Positions 43,190-52,096 of a stretch of DNA of 64,000 nucleotides are shown one piece after another (positions within the stretch are counted from its first letter, which is position 1; the number at the start of each line of letters is the position of its first letter). The position numbers and the translations under genes were made by a program. The stretch is taken from the NCBI GenBank assembly GCA_964482435.1, contig CAYZXL010000016.1:16579-80578 (forward strand), given 5' to 3'. Source of the stretch: CAYZXL01 sp964482435 (GTDB lineage: Bacteria > Auribacterota > JABMQX01). The notes below the pieces were generated by a model, which worked only from the letters and a program-made list of their open reading frames with translations, was not told the DNA's origin and ran no database searches.

Positions 43190-43213
43190 CAGAAAAATTG
43201 GGACTCGAGTTCC

Positions 43214-43539
43214 GAAATTTGTTATATTATTGGCAGTCAGCGGCTTAGAGTGATAGTTTTCACCTGAGCAGGGATTGCGCGGGCGCAATGGCAGGACGGA
43301 CGAAGCAGGCGGAGGTGGGATTGGAGAAGGAAGCTCGGATGCGGATATGGTATGGCTGCGCTTCTGACGGCAGGGGTAGTGATGCCAGGTGCCCACTCAG
43401 GCTTGTACCGCCGGCATCCCTGGCCGGGCGGACTTGACGGCTGCGCCGGGGGCATCCTCCCTCGGTGCCGAGGGCGAGCCGCCCTGGGGACAGCGCCGCC
43501 TTCGACTAAGATGCTCCCAACGCCGACCTGAGCGCCGGG
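43214..43539. other. Intergenic region between divergent and convergent signals
   Basis: GC-rich DNA with small palindromes (for example near 43415, CCGGCATCCCTGGCCGGGCGG). It holds the 3' flank of the beta-helix gene and the 5' flank of hrcA. No gene, tRNA or known structured RNA was recognised. Confidence 0.4.
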
Positions 43540-45441
43540 TCATGGAGAGGATACCTTATAGAGACGTTGAGGGTGCGAGGCTGCGTACGGGTCAACCCAG
43601 GAGGTGGATTCGCCCTCGGAGGGGATGTTGGACCCGGCTAACGTCCAGTCCAGAAGGTCGGTGGAGAAGTAAATCGAGTAGCTCTTTCCCGGCAGAGGCT
43701 GGGTGTTCCAGGTGATTTCCAAATGTCCCGGCTCCGCGATCGGCTGAATCGCGGATACCAAGAATCGCCGTGAGCCGTACTCATAAGCCCCCATATCCAC
43801 CCGCCACTCGCTTTTCCCGCGATAAATCCGAAAATTCCCCGCCTTGTCCTCCTCTGGCAGATACTCCGCTTCATTACTCCCCGCATCAATGCACGGGGAG
43901 TCTTCTGCGAGGGTGAAGTCTGTGATCTCCAGGGCCCTTGCCGCAAGGTCTTGCGGGACCTGTCCGTAAACACGCAGCGCCCTACGGGTATTTCCAGCAA
44001 TGAGGTACACCGTGCGCAGGTCGCCCGCCTTGGCAAACATGTGTCTGAATCGGTCTTCCGGGCCCAGTGTCTCTTTGCAGAGAAGCACGGTCGTGGCGTC
44101 ATCGTAGTCGTATTGCCCGATCTCTTCCACCTCGCACGTTGCGTAAGCGCGAAAGTTCGGCTGCTCCTGAACGTTGCCTTCCCCTTCCGAGTAGAACAAC
44201 GACCCCATTCTCGAATATGTCGCGCGGCATCCGTACACGTCAAACGGATTGCCGGCGAAGATGCAATTCGAGACATTCTCGTATGTGCCGTAAGTCTCGG
44301 CCGGGTACGGGACGTACACTCCGCCGGAACCCTTCTGGAAACAGTGACATACGATAGTGCAGTTGACCACATTAACGTTGGACTCCCAAACGATCCCGTC
44401 CGTCAGCCATACGCCCGCTCGGTTTGCCGCAATAACGCAATTCAGGATATCCCCACGACTGTCGCCACGATGGTAAATGGCGCCGCCCTCATGCGGGCTA
44501 TCGGGATCGACGCCCGCCTGGTTATTTGCGATAACGCAACGCCTGATGCTTATCGGCCCGCTGCCGAAGATCCCCCCGCCATCGCCGCCGGCGGAGTTAT
44601 TGGCGATCACGCAGTCCAGTATGGCGCATGGACCGTAGCAGTAGATTCCGGCTCCGGATCCCCTGTAACTCGCGTTTCCGATGATCTCGCAGGCTACGAT
44701 CCTGCAACGCGTATCGGACGTGGCGAGAAAGATGCCGCCTCCCTCCTCTGTGGCCGAATTCCGGTCAAGGGTGCAGTTCTCGATTGCAACCTCCGACCTG
44801 ACCGCGTATATGCCGCCGCCTAACCCGCCAGCCTTCTCATAGTCCACACGGCACTCGCTGATGGTGCAATCCCCAACAGCGATGTCCGAGGAGTCGCTGA
44901 TGTGGATTCCAGCCCCCTCATAATCGGCGTCGCACTCGCTGACGGTGCAGTGCCGAACAACGATGCCCGAGGAGTCGCTGATGTAGATTCCCGTCCCTCT
45001 GAGCGAGCCCGAGCCTCCAGCAACTGTCACATGTTCAACCAACACCCTTTGCTCGTTCACACAGGCAACAAGAGGCTCTTGCGCGAGGGGAACAAAGGTC
45101 GCGTCGAGGCTTCGGCCTCCGTCCACCTCAAGGGTCCTCAGCATGTCCGCGTGCACCAACCCGATTGTTGTCGAGTCCCGCCCCGATCCGCTCAGGGTGA
45201 GGCCCGTCTTCAACAATATCTTTTGGCTGAAGATGCCTGGTCCAATGAGGACGGTGTCGCCTTCGGAGGCGACCTCAATTGCGGCCTGGATGGATAGGGA
45301 GGCGGTTTCCCAGGAATCGTAAGGCGGGGTGTCGGAGCCGGTTCTGGAGACGTAGTGCGTGTCGGGATAGGCGGGAATCCACGCCATGAAGACAAACAAA
45401 GATACCGGCAGGAAAAGCGAGAGCGCCAGCGAGGGTTTCAT
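43540..45441 (-). CDS. Secreted right-handed beta-helix, choice-of-anchor Q-type protein
   Basis: A 633-residue exported protein. It has a signal peptide (LALSLFLPVSLFVFMAW), then HYVSRTGSDTPPYDSWETA and IQAAIEVASEGDTVLIGPG, the usual entry to right-handed beta-helices. About ten coils of the form (V/I)xNCTxxxNxA..GGGI follow (about 130-400). Next comes the anchor-Q element with SPCIDAGSN and VDMGAYEY, and finally the shared tail (LEITWNTQPLPGKSY...DLLDWTL...TSWVDPYAASHPQRLYKV). Such proteins are surface or secreted adhesins or polysaccharide-binding proteins. ATG 45441 has AGGAGG 8 bases upstream. The frame is open to 45483. Confidence 0.8.
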   Translation of the reverse strand: MKPSLALSLFLPVSLFVFMAWIPAYPDTHYVSRTGSDTPPYDSWETASLSIQAAIEVASEGDTVLIGPGIFSQKILLKTGLTLSGSGRDSTTIGLVHADMLRTLEVDGGRSLDATFVPLAQEPLVACVNEQRVLVEHVTVAGGSGSLRGTGIYISDSSGIVVRHCTVSECDADYEGAGIHISDSSDIAVGDCTISECRVDYEKAGGLGGGIYAVRSEVAIENCTLDRNSATEEGGGIFLATSDTRCRIVACEIIGNASYRGSGAGIYCYGPCAILDCVIANNSAGGDGGGIFGSGPISIRRCVIANNQAGVDPDSPHEGGAIYHRGDSRGDILNCVIAANRAGVWLTDGIVWESNVNVVNCTIVCHCFQKGSGGVYVPYPAETYGTYENVSNCIFAGNPFDVYGCRATYSRMGSLFYSEGEGNVQEQPNFRAYATCEVEEIGQYDYDDATTVLLCKETLGPEDRFRHMFAKAGDLRTVYLIAGNTRRALRVYGQVPQDLAARALEITDFTLAEDSPCIDAGSNEAEYLPEEDKAGNFRIYRGKSEWRVDMGAYEYGSRRFLVSAIQPIAEPGHLEITWNTQPLPGKSYSIYFSTDLLDWTLAGSNIPSEGESTSWVDPYAASHPQRLYKVSSP

Positions 45442-45555
45442 CCTTGATTCCTCCTGTGCGCCCTCCGTTCCCGAGCAGACCACTATTTACTTACCACACG
45501 CGTCGCTTCCTGTCCAGTCCTTTTTGCCCAGGAGGTACTCCTCAGCTTCCGAGGA

Positions 45556-45638
45556 ACTCACCACGGAGAGCGCCGAGGACGCAGAGGGCGGAACAGGGTA
45601 ACGGCACTGTCGGCATCATCCTGATTATCCTGTAATCC
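45556..45638. repeat. Dispersed repeat block (CTCACCACGGAG / CATCCTGATTATCCTG)
   Basis: ACTCACCACGGAGAGCGCCG at 45556 and ATCATCCTGATTATCCTGTA near 45615 match motif types also found at 18189-18370, 23568-23713 and 52752-52845. It lies in the gap between the beta-helix and C25 genes. Confidence 0.6.
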
Positions 45639-45701
45639 TCTCTGGCTCCGCCATTTTTCTCTGCGGAGTCCGCCGCGGGCAACTGATAGGGCATCTGGAG
45701 G

Positions 45702-48194
45702 TCAGAAGTCCTCGTAAGATGGGGCCGACGGGAGAAGCTCGCTCGACCTCAGCCTTTGCGGCAGCCGCCTCAGGGACCTCCCCCACCGACGGACCTTTGT
45801 CCGCCAGGTCACCCAGAATGGAATTTCCTCGACGCTGAACTTCAGCGCGATTCGCTCACCGCCCTTTTCCTTTGCGGGAAGGTAAACGACGTACACGAAC
45901 CGGTTGAACGGGTCGGTGAGGAACGCTGCTCTCACCTCCGCATCGCCTTGGCCGCGAAGGGTGTTGTACTTCTGACTGACGAAGCTTTCCGACGCGGGGA
46001 GACGGAAGAAATAGACCGGCGCCAGCCGGCGTTGAGGTTCGTTCTTGAGCCGCTTGACAATCCCAGCAGTCTGGCTCGCCGGGAACAGGCGCGCGATGTA
46101 GTTATCGGTCCTTGATTCCGGCAAATGGTAAGCCCCCATTGAGACAACCAACTGGTCATCAGATTGCGCGAATTGGGCCGAGACCGGGGGTCTCTTCGCT
46201 CTTGGCAGGGGGCGATAGAAGGCTCTGACTTCCGGGTCTCCCCAGAGGCGAAAACTCAGTCCTGAGCGGTACACCTTCGTCTGCTCCTTCTGTCCGCGCA
46301 TAGCTTTGAGCTTCGCCAGGCAGAAGGAGTAGTTTCGCGCGTCGCGCAGCGCCTCGCCCACCGTATCTCCGCGGTACAGGAGGCCGTCGCAGAACGCTTT
46401 GGCAACCGCGCTGCCGGTGGCGCTGTAAACGTTGAAGGCGCTTCCCACAAGGCCGGCTGCCCCCAGGTCGAACATTTCGCCCGACGAAACCTCCTCGAGA
46501 GAGTGGCAACTCTGGAGGACAATCACCGGCAGCCCGTCGAGCTGCTTGACCTTTTTGGCGGTCGTGTCTGTTTCGGTTTTGCTGTTCGGAGCGGTTTCGG
46601 GCCATGGCACGACGAGGTCTTTCGCCTCTGGCTCAACGTCTTTAATCGGGGGAACGGGCTCCGGGGTCGGACCGGGTTCCGGGGACGTGCTGGAGTCGCC
46701 AACCTCCGGTTGCAGGTCCGAACTTACGTAGTCCGACGGCGGAGCGGACGACCAGGGCTGATAGTATTCGCTCGGTTTGTGCTCGGTGTCCCATGACTCG
46801 CCCTCGTCGAAATACGTTGGCACTGTCCCAAAAGGTGAGCTGCCGAACATAACTAAGTCGGTGGCATGCCCCTCGAAGACAATCAGGTGAGCTTTCTCGG
46901 CGGCGGCAAGAGTCTTGTCGTCAGTCACCGGGAGCCCGTAGAACTCGTCGAGGTGCAAGCCGAAGTTCTTGAACTCTTGCGCCGTGGCGCGGCTGATTGT
47001 TTCACAAAGGGGAAGGGTCGTATATTCGGTTTTGGGACTCGCCACCATAACGACCCGCGGCAGCCGGTCGGCGAACATTTTTTCCCGCACAATACCGCGA
47101 GCAATAAGGGCGGAAGCCTGCAACAGCCCCTTGCAGGGGATTCGACCTACTGCCAGTGCGGCCGCGCCGCCTTTCCCGGGACCGGAGCACGGTTCAATCT
47201 CGACTTCCTCCTCGCCGACGTTGTCCGGGTCGAAGAGCTTGATTGCGTTTATGGAGTCGTAATGCGCGAGAATCGTCACGGAGCGCGGCTTCAGATTGTG
47301 GGTGGCAATGAGTTTTTCGACCGCTGCCTGGGCCTTCTTTCCGTCGGGGGAGTTGCACAAAACGATGGGCGCGCTGCGCACAAAACTCAAGTACGGCGCT
47401 ATCCAGGCGGACGAGGGGCTTTCCTCTTCGGGGGTTGGAACGCGTGTCAAAATGACGTTTCTTATGCGCGGTGCCCCGAGGTGCTCGACGAGCATTTGCT
47501 CGACCAACCAAGTGCTAAGTACGTCCACCTTCCGCGACAGCGCTTTGGCCCAGGGAACGGAGCCGTTGCCGTCCGGAACAACGGCAAGGATTCGCTCTAC
47601 CTCCAGTTCGCTGAGAGCCCTCCAGAGATGTTGTACCTCCTCCTTGCCCGTAAAGGGGATGAAGGGGATGTGAAGGTGCGCGGCAAGCGCCGAGCCGAGA
47701 ATCATGCCGGCTGGGTCGTCAGCCCTGGCAGAGACCACCTCGTTGGTATTGCGCCAGAAACGCCGGGCAACGCGAGCAGCCCCCTCCACAGGATTGTCCC
47801 CCGTGACGAAAACATCCGCCTCGATCTCGCCGAATGCGTCCTCCGGCAGAGGGGCCGCGTCAGGCGCCAAGACCAGGCACCGGCCCGGCGAAAGACGCTC
47901 CAGTACCCTCTTTGTCTCCTCCGCCGGGGGCCACGGGACCGCGACGAGGACCGGGACATCTTTCCCACGAGCGAGGTTCGCGGTGAGAGGCGCCGCCGCG
48001 GCCAGGAGCCAATCGGACTTTTCCGGGACAATGACGACGTCTATGAGGGCGGCTTTGCCCTCGCGTCTGGCTCCGCTCAGGGACTCACCCGCGCACAGAC
48101 GCCCGCCTGGGACCGTAACCGCTAAGCCCCAGAGGGCAGCCAGTGCAAACAAGAAAGCCACTGCTCGGTTTTTCTCTCGTCTCTTGTACGCCAT
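45702..48194 (-). CDS. Secreted C25 (gingipain-like) cysteine peptidase family protein
   Basis: An 830-residue protein with a signal peptide (VAFLFALAALWGLAVTV). The N-terminal ~350 residues are an alpha/beta domain (LLAAAAPLTANLARGKDVPVLV, VFVTGDNPVEGAARVARRF). The C25-like catalytic pair appears intact: His in VFEGHATD (about 441) and Cys in VLQSCHSLEE (about 563), followed by GLVGSAFNVYSATGSAVAKAF and LSFRLWGDPEV. A Pro/Ser-rich insert with charged linker separates them. C25 peptidases cleave after Arg or Lys in secreted proteins and often mature other exported proteins. Starts at 48194 or 48227 both fit a signal peptide, and no strong ribosome site settles it. No type IX sorting domain is obvious. 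Confidence 0.7.
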   Translation of the reverse strand: MAYKRREKNRAVAFLFALAALWGLAVTVPGGRLCAGESLSGARREGKAALIDVVIVPEKSDWLLAAAAPLTANLARGKDVPVLVAVPWPPAEETKRVLERLSPGRCLVLAPDAAPLPEDAFGEIEADVFVTGDNPVEGAARVARRFWRNTNEVVSARADDPAGMILGSALAAHLHIPFIPFTGKEEVQHLWRALSELEVERILAVVPDGNGSVPWAKALSRKVDVLSTWLVEQMLVEHLGAPRIRNVILTRVPTPEEESPSSAWIAPYLSFVRSAPIVLCNSPDGKKAQAAVEKLIATHNLKPRSVTILAHYDSINAIKLFDPDNVGEEEVEIEPCSGPGKGGAAALAVGRIPCKGLLQASALIARGIVREKMFADRLPRVVMVASPKTEYTTLPLCETISRATAQEFKNFGLHLDEFYGLPVTDDKTLAAAEKAHLIVFEGHATDLVMFGSSPFGTVPTYFDEGESWDTEHKPSEYYQPWSSAPPSDYVSSDLQPEVGDSSTSPEPGPTPEPVPPIKDVEPEAKDLVVPWPETAPNSKTETDTTAKKVKQLDGLPVIVLQSCHSLEEVSSGEMFDLGAAGLVGSAFNVYSATGSAVAKAFCDGLLYRGDTVGEALRDARNYSFCLAKLKAMRGQKEQTKVYRSGLSFRLWGDPEVRAFYRPLPRAKRPPVSAQFAQSDDQLVVSMGAYHLPESRTDNYIARLFPASQTAGIVKRLKNEPQRRLAPVYFFRLPASESFVSQKYNTLRGQGDAEVRAAFLTDPFNRFVYVVYLPAKEKGGERIALKFSVEEIPFWVTWRTKVRRWGRSLRRLPQRLRSSELLPSAPSYEDF

Positions 48195-48590
48195 AGGTGC
48201 AGCAGCCCCTGTCGAAGCTCTTGACATGGCTCACTATTCCCGCGGCTGCGGGCTCGGTCTCTCTTTCGCAGCCGTCGCGCCCGGAAGCGCGCGTTGAACT
48301 TCATTCTCGTCCTGGCGACTGGCTCGCGCCAAAGTCCATGCCGCCATTCGCGGCCAGCGCCTCCCCGGCACAGCCGGGGAAATTACGACGGATTATTGCA
48401 AATTCACCCCTCGGCATGCAATGGTTCCCGTCGTTCGCTCAGCGCTACCTGAACATATCCCCGCGAGGTCGCTGTGTCTCGCACAGGCATTCCTTCTCGA
48501 GCGGGCCAATCCTCTTGCCAAAGAACCGGCGGGGGGATAATGTTCTGACCGAATTTGTTAATGGAAGGCAGAATGTGAGAAGGAGCCGCT
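48195..48590. other. Intergenic region upstream of the C25 and DUF2156 genes
   Basis: About 360-395 bases between divergent genes. I see no additional gene. The 3' end provides the AAGGAG (48580-48585) ribosome site of the DUF2156 gene. Confidence 0.4.
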
Positions 48591-49550
48591 TTGTTTCGTC
48601 CCCTTGAGTTGAAAGACCGTGCACTTGTGACGGAATATCTCCGTCAGCATCCGCCGAAGACTTCGGAGCTGACGTTCACGAATCTTTTCGTGTGGCGGAA
48701 GTCCAGACCCATTCTTCTCGGCGAAGCGGCCGGGTCCCTTGTGTTCATCGTCGAGGCGCAGGACAACAGTCGGACGAGAAGGATTGTGCTTGGTCCGCCC
48801 GTCGGTGGGGCTGCTGCAACGGAGGCTCTTGAGCTGCTTGGCGTCGAGGTTGAAGGATTTGCGCGTGTCCCCGGAAAGACCGCAGAGGAGTTGCGGGCAG
48901 CCGGATTTCAAGTCGAGAGCGACAGAGACAACTGGGATTACGTTTACCGCGTTCGGGACATCGCGGAGCTTGCCGGCAGGCGCTATCACAAGAAGCGAAA
49001 CCTCGTCAAGCAGTGCCTTGAGGCTCACCGCTGCGAGTACGAACCGATTGCTCGGAAAAACCTCGGCGAGTGCCTTGACATGCAGCACCGTTGGTGCCAG
49101 GTGAGGGAATGCGGACGTGCCCCCGGGCTATGCGCGGAATACCTGGCAGTCCGCGAAGCTCTCGCCCATTACGAGGACTTCCAGCTTATCGGCGGCGCCG
49201 TTCGCATTGATGGCAGGATCGAAGCCCTTGCGATTGCCGAGGAGCTAAGCCCAGGGACGGCCGTGTGCCATTTCGAGAAAGCAATGCCGGGGATTCAGGG
49301 GCTTGGTCAAGTTATCAATCAGTGGTTCTCAAAGCATTCTCTGCGCGGATTTGAATTCGCCAATCGCGAACAGGACCTCGGCGTCCCCGGTCTCCGGCAG
49401 GCGAAAGAGAGCTATTACCCGGACCACATGGTTGAGAAGTTTAACGCCTTCGTAGAGAGGGGGGCTTTCAGGCTGTCGTTGTCCGTCGAGCCGCATGAGT
49501 GCGACAAGCCTCACTTGACGAACAAAGCAACGCAGCCCGGGAGGTTTTGA
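48591..49550 (+). CDS. DUF2156 (phosphatidylglycerol lysyltransferase C-terminal-like) protein
   Basis: A 319-residue tandem GNAT-fold protein of the DUF2156 type. Hallmarks are LVTEYLRQHPPKTSELTFTNLF and WRKSRPILL at the N-terminus, the DWDYVYRVRDIAELAGRRYHKKRNLVKQ-type segment (here NWDYVYRVRDIA and RRYHKKRNL), and later IDGRIEALAIAEEL and QWFSKHSLRGFEFANREQDL. Relatives transfer amino acids or acyl groups from tRNA or CoA, but the acceptor is unknown. The start is a TTG 5 bases after AAGGAG, with no ATG nearby. The next gene (GH130) starts 4 bases after its stop, so the two are likely co-translated. Confidence 0.8.
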   Translation: MFRPLELKDRALVTEYLRQHPPKTSELTFTNLFVWRKSRPILLGEAAGSLVFIVEAQDNSRTRRIVLGPPVGGAAATEALELLGVEVEGFARVPGKTAEELRAAGFQVESDRDNWDYVYRVRDIAELAGRRYHKKRNLVKQCLEAHRCEYEPIARKNLGECLDMQHRWCQVRECGRAPGLCAEYLAVREALAHYEDFQLIGGAVRIDGRIEALAIAEELSPGTAVCHFEKAMPGIQGLGQVINQWFSKHSLRGFEFANREQDLGVPGLRQAKESYYPDHMVEKFNAFVERGAFRLSLSVEPHECDKPHLTNKATQPGRF

Positions 49551-49554
49551 GACC

Positions 49555-50586
49555 ATGGTGAGATTCACTCGGTGTCCGGAAAACCCGATTGTCCAGCCGG
49601 GTCGTTACAAATGGCGCATGGCGGCGGTGTTCAATCCGGGAGTGATTTACGAGGAAGGCAGATTCTTCATGTACGAGCGAGCCGCCGGCGGCCTGCGCCC
49701 GTTTCACTGCTACATCGGCCTGCTTGAGAGCGACGACGGCGTTCACTTCCGGCACGTGAAAGACGAACCAGTCTTCACGCCCGAAATGGCGGGAAGCCCT
49801 TATGGAAGCGTTCAAGACCCCCGCGTTGTCAAGATTGGCGAGACGTACTATATGACTTTTGCGTTCCGCCCGTATGCGTGGAGCTATCACCCGACGGGGT
49901 TGGGTGTGCCGGACCAATCCGCTGCGAATTTCCCCGGGTTCAGCGGCAGACCCGAGGACAACCAGAGCCGCTCGGGGATTGCCGTTTCAAGGGACCGCCT
50001 CCACTGGGAGCGCCTCTGCTGGGCGACGCCCCTCGAGCTCGACGACCGAGATGTCATTCTCTTCCCGGAAAAAATCGGCGGCCGGTTCGCGTTACTGCGG
50101 CGCCCGCTCCAATACGTCGGCCCAAAATACGGAACGGATTTTCCCGGCATCTGGATTTGCTTCTCGGAGGATTTGCGGAACTGGTCTGAGCCGGAGCTTC
50201 TCGCCAAACCAGAGCAGAAGTGGGAAGGCGGCCGAATCGGTGGCTCGACCCCGCCAATTCGAACCGAAAAAGGATGGCTTGTCCTTTACCATGGCGTCGA
50301 GGAGGATTATCCGCCAACCCGCCGCGTGGTTTATCGAGTCGGCGCTATGATCCTCGACCTGAGCGATCCCCGCAAAGTCATCGCTCGCACGCGGAAGTTC
50401 CTCATGGAGCCTGAGACTTACTACGAGAGGTTTGGGCTTTACATACCAAACGTCATTTTCCCGACGGGAAGCGTTGTCAGAGACGGGGTGCTGTATCTGT
50501 ACTACGGAGTCTGCGACACCGCCATCTCGCTGGCGACCATTCCCCTCGCCGAATTAGTCGAGCACGTCCTCCACGAGTCCCCTTGA
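49555..50586 (+). CDS. GH130-family glycosidase/phosphorylase-like protein
   Basis: A 343-residue five-bladed beta-propeller of the GH130 type, which includes beta-mannan and mannosyl-oligosaccharide phosphorylases. Features are AVFNPGVIYEEGRFFMYERAA, IGLLESDDGVHFRHV, SVQDPRVVKIGETYYMTF, DVILFPEKIGGRFALLRRP and GSTPPIRTEKGWLVLYHGV, with YYGVCDTAISLATI at the end. The exact sugar is not readable. It pairs with the DUF2156 gene. The 3' end meets a broken hemerythrin gene on the opposite strand. Confidence 0.85.
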   Translation: MVRFTRCPENPIVQPGRYKWRMAAVFNPGVIYEEGRFFMYERAAGGLRPFHCYIGLLESDDGVHFRHVKDEPVFTPEMAGSPYGSVQDPRVVKIGETYYMTFAFRPYAWSYHPTGLGVPDQSAANFPGFSGRPEDNQSRSGIAVSRDRLHWERLCWATPLELDDRDVILFPEKIGGRFALLRRPLQYVGPKYGTDFPGIWICFSEDLRNWSEPELLAKPEQKWEGGRIGGSTPPIRTEKGWLVLYHGVEEDYPPTRRVVYRVGAMILDLSDPRKVIARTRKFLMEPETYYERFGLYIPNVIFPTGSVVRDGVLYLYYGVCDTAISLATIPLAELVEHVLHESP

Positions 50587-50587
50587 T

Positions 50588-50785
50588 GACCTAATCGCGG
50601 GAGATGCTCGTCTTCTCTTGAGCAGTTGCATCCGTGCACGAGGCGCTGAAAGAAATCAAGCATCCTTTGGGACCTCTCGCCGTGAACCTTGCCCTGTTTT
50701 GTATGGACGTGACCTCCCGCTCCGCCGCGTCGAGCACGAGGGAAATGATTCGATGTTCGTGCTTGAGGATTTCGGTGGGCGTCAT
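50588..50785 (-). pseudogene. Frameshifted, truncated hemerythrin-like gene
   Basis: The first frame gives MTPTEILKHEHRIISLVLD, a typical hemerythrin/HHE N-terminus with the His ligands. After about residue 25 it turns to nonsense. A second frame then reads MLDFFQRLVHGCNCSRED followed by EHLPRL, which matches the next hemerythrin helix (LDFFR.F...CH..KEE.HLFP). So a frameshift split the gene, and its 3' part is lost at the GH130 gene end. It lies 12 bases downstream of the DUF6448 gene on the same strand and may have been its operon partner. Oxygen or metal binding would be lost. Confidence 0.6.
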
Positions 50786-50797
50786 AACGTCGTCCTC

Positions 50798-51472
50798 TCA
50801 GTGCCGATGTTCGGTTTCGGCTTTGGTTTTTTCGGCGGCGCCGTGAGGAGCGGGTTCGGATGTGGCCCCTTCTTCGCCATGATGTGCCGCTTCCGCGATA
50901 GAGTCCTGGTACAGCCGCTCAGTATAGTGCACAAACTTGATGTATGCCGCCACAAACTCCCGTCCCGCTTCGACGCTTTCCTCAGCGTGTTTTTTCGCCT
51001 CTGAGGCGTGGGTGAATCGTTGACGGACACCAGCCGCCGCGGCATCGGTCACGAGCCTGACGAGCGCATTAACGCTGCCTTTCTCAAGAGCCTTGTCAGC
51101 CTCCACCACCGTGGGGCTGAGGTCAAATCCGGCGGGTTTCAATCCCGTATAGGGAGCGCCTTCGCCAGCTCTGTGGATTCTCACGACCGTTTCAAAGAAA
51201 TACATGTCAGCCAGTTCTCTGGCTTCCGGTCCTTTTGCCCTCACCGCCAATGTCTTCTTGAACGCTTCTCGAACCTCCGCCTCGCTTTCCTTCGAAGCCC
51301 ACCTGAGAACCGGCGTTACGTCGCCTTTCTCCAGCGCCGTCCTTGCTGCTTTTACGACCGGTCCGTCGAGCGTGTCGCAGTGAGGACAGGCTGTCCCTGC
51401 AACCAACATGGAAAGGAGAACAACCACCGTTACAGTCCCCGCGTGTTTCACCGAACTCCCACTTGTTCTCAC
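50798..51472 (-). CDS. Exported DUF6448-like protein
   Basis: A 224-residue protein with a signal peptide (VTVVVLLSMLVAGTA) followed directly by CPHCDTLDGPVVKAARTALEKGDVTPVLRW and SESEAEVREAFKKTLAVR. That is the pattern of the DUF6448 family, of unknown function. The second half repeats the helical style (VVEADKALEKGSVNALVRLVTDAAAAGVRQRF), and a His-rich tail ends the protein (AAHHGEEG...TEHRH), which could bind metal. The start is a GTG with a perfect AAGGAGGT (51478-51485) 5 bases upstream. The frame is open to 51505. The hemerythrin remnant follows. Confidence 0.7.
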   Translation of the reverse strand: MRTSGSSVKHAGTVTVVVLLSMLVAGTACPHCDTLDGPVVKAARTALEKGDVTPVLRWASKESEAEVREAFKKTLAVRAKGPEARELADMYFFETVVRIHRAGEGAPYTGLKPAGFDLSPTVVEADKALEKGSVNALVRLVTDAAAAGVRQRFTHASEAKKHAEESVEAGREFVAAYIKFVHYTERLYQDSIAEAAHHGEEGATSEPAPHGAAEKTKAETEHRH

Positions 51473-51562
51473 GTCCAACCTCCTTTCTTGCGGCGTTGAG
51501 CCCATCGGACGAATCGTTGTGGATTGAAGGTCGCGCGGAAAGCTGGCCTGTCGCAGGGCGTC

Positions 51563-52096
51563 TCAGCGGACGGGTGCCTTCCTCGCAAAAGGCTTTCGCC
51601 TTCTGGAGCGCACCGAGGAGGAAGGCCCCTTCGAGTGTTTCCGGTCAAACCGGCGGTTCAGCGCCTCGTAAGCGGCAATCTTGTCCATTCTTCTGCGATG
51701 GCGGCCGCCGCGAAACTTCTCCTTCAGCCACACATCCACGATTCGCAGGGTCGCTTCATCGTCGAGATAATCGCCCGCCAGGCACAGCACGTTGGCGTTA
51801 TTGTGGGTGCGGCTTGTCCGAGCGAGTTCCTCGTTATAACAGAGAGCAGCGCGAATGCCGTGAACCTTATTGGCGGCAATGGTCTCTCCTATTCCCGTCC
51901 TGCAAATAAGAATAGCGCGGTCGTTCTCGCCTTTCGCCACCGACTCCGCGGCCGGAATTGCGTAATCCGGATAATCCACCGGGTCGGGTGTATATGACCC
52001 AAAGTCCGTTATGGTGTGGCCCTTCCCTTCGAGGTGCTGCATTATCAAAGCTTTTTTCTGAAAACCGCCGTGGTCGCACGCCAGCGCTATCTTCAT
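51563..52096 (-). CDS. rpiB: Ribose-5-phosphate isomerase B
   Basis: A 177-residue RpiB-type isomerase interconverting ribose 5-phosphate and ribulose 5-phosphate. It begins KIALACDHGGFQKK and keeps SYTPDPVDYPDYA, ILICRTGIGETIAANK (active-site Cys loop), GIRAALCYNEELARTSRTHNNANVL and FRGGRHRRR. In most relatives the loop reads CGTGIG; here Arg replaces the first Gly. The last ~30 residues are a basic tail not usual for the family. The ATG overlaps the stop of the upstream phosphatase by 4 bases (ATGA). A longer frame to 52144 is not needed. Confidence 0.9.
   Translation of the reverse strand: MKIALACDHGGFQKKALIMQHLEGKGHTITDFGSYTPDPVDYPDYAIPAAESVAKGENDRAILICRTGIGETIAANKVHGIRAALCYNEELARTSRTHNNANVLCLAGDYLDDEATLRIVDVWLKEKFRGGRHRRRMDKIAAYEALNRRFDRKHSKGPSSSVRSRRRKPFARKAPVR

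Noticed and set aside
43094..43300. CIRCE element upstream of hrcA
   Set aside because: No TTAGCACTC-N9-GAGTGCTAA or close variant on either strand; only other palindromes.
43220..43539. Possible structured RNA (SRP or RNase P RNA) in the GC-rich gap
   Set aside because: The conserved cores of those RNAs are not recognisable there.
46866..48125. 419-residue ORF antisense to the C25 peptidase gene
   Set aside because: Sense strand encodes intact C25 motifs and a signal peptide; the antisense frame shows no motif.
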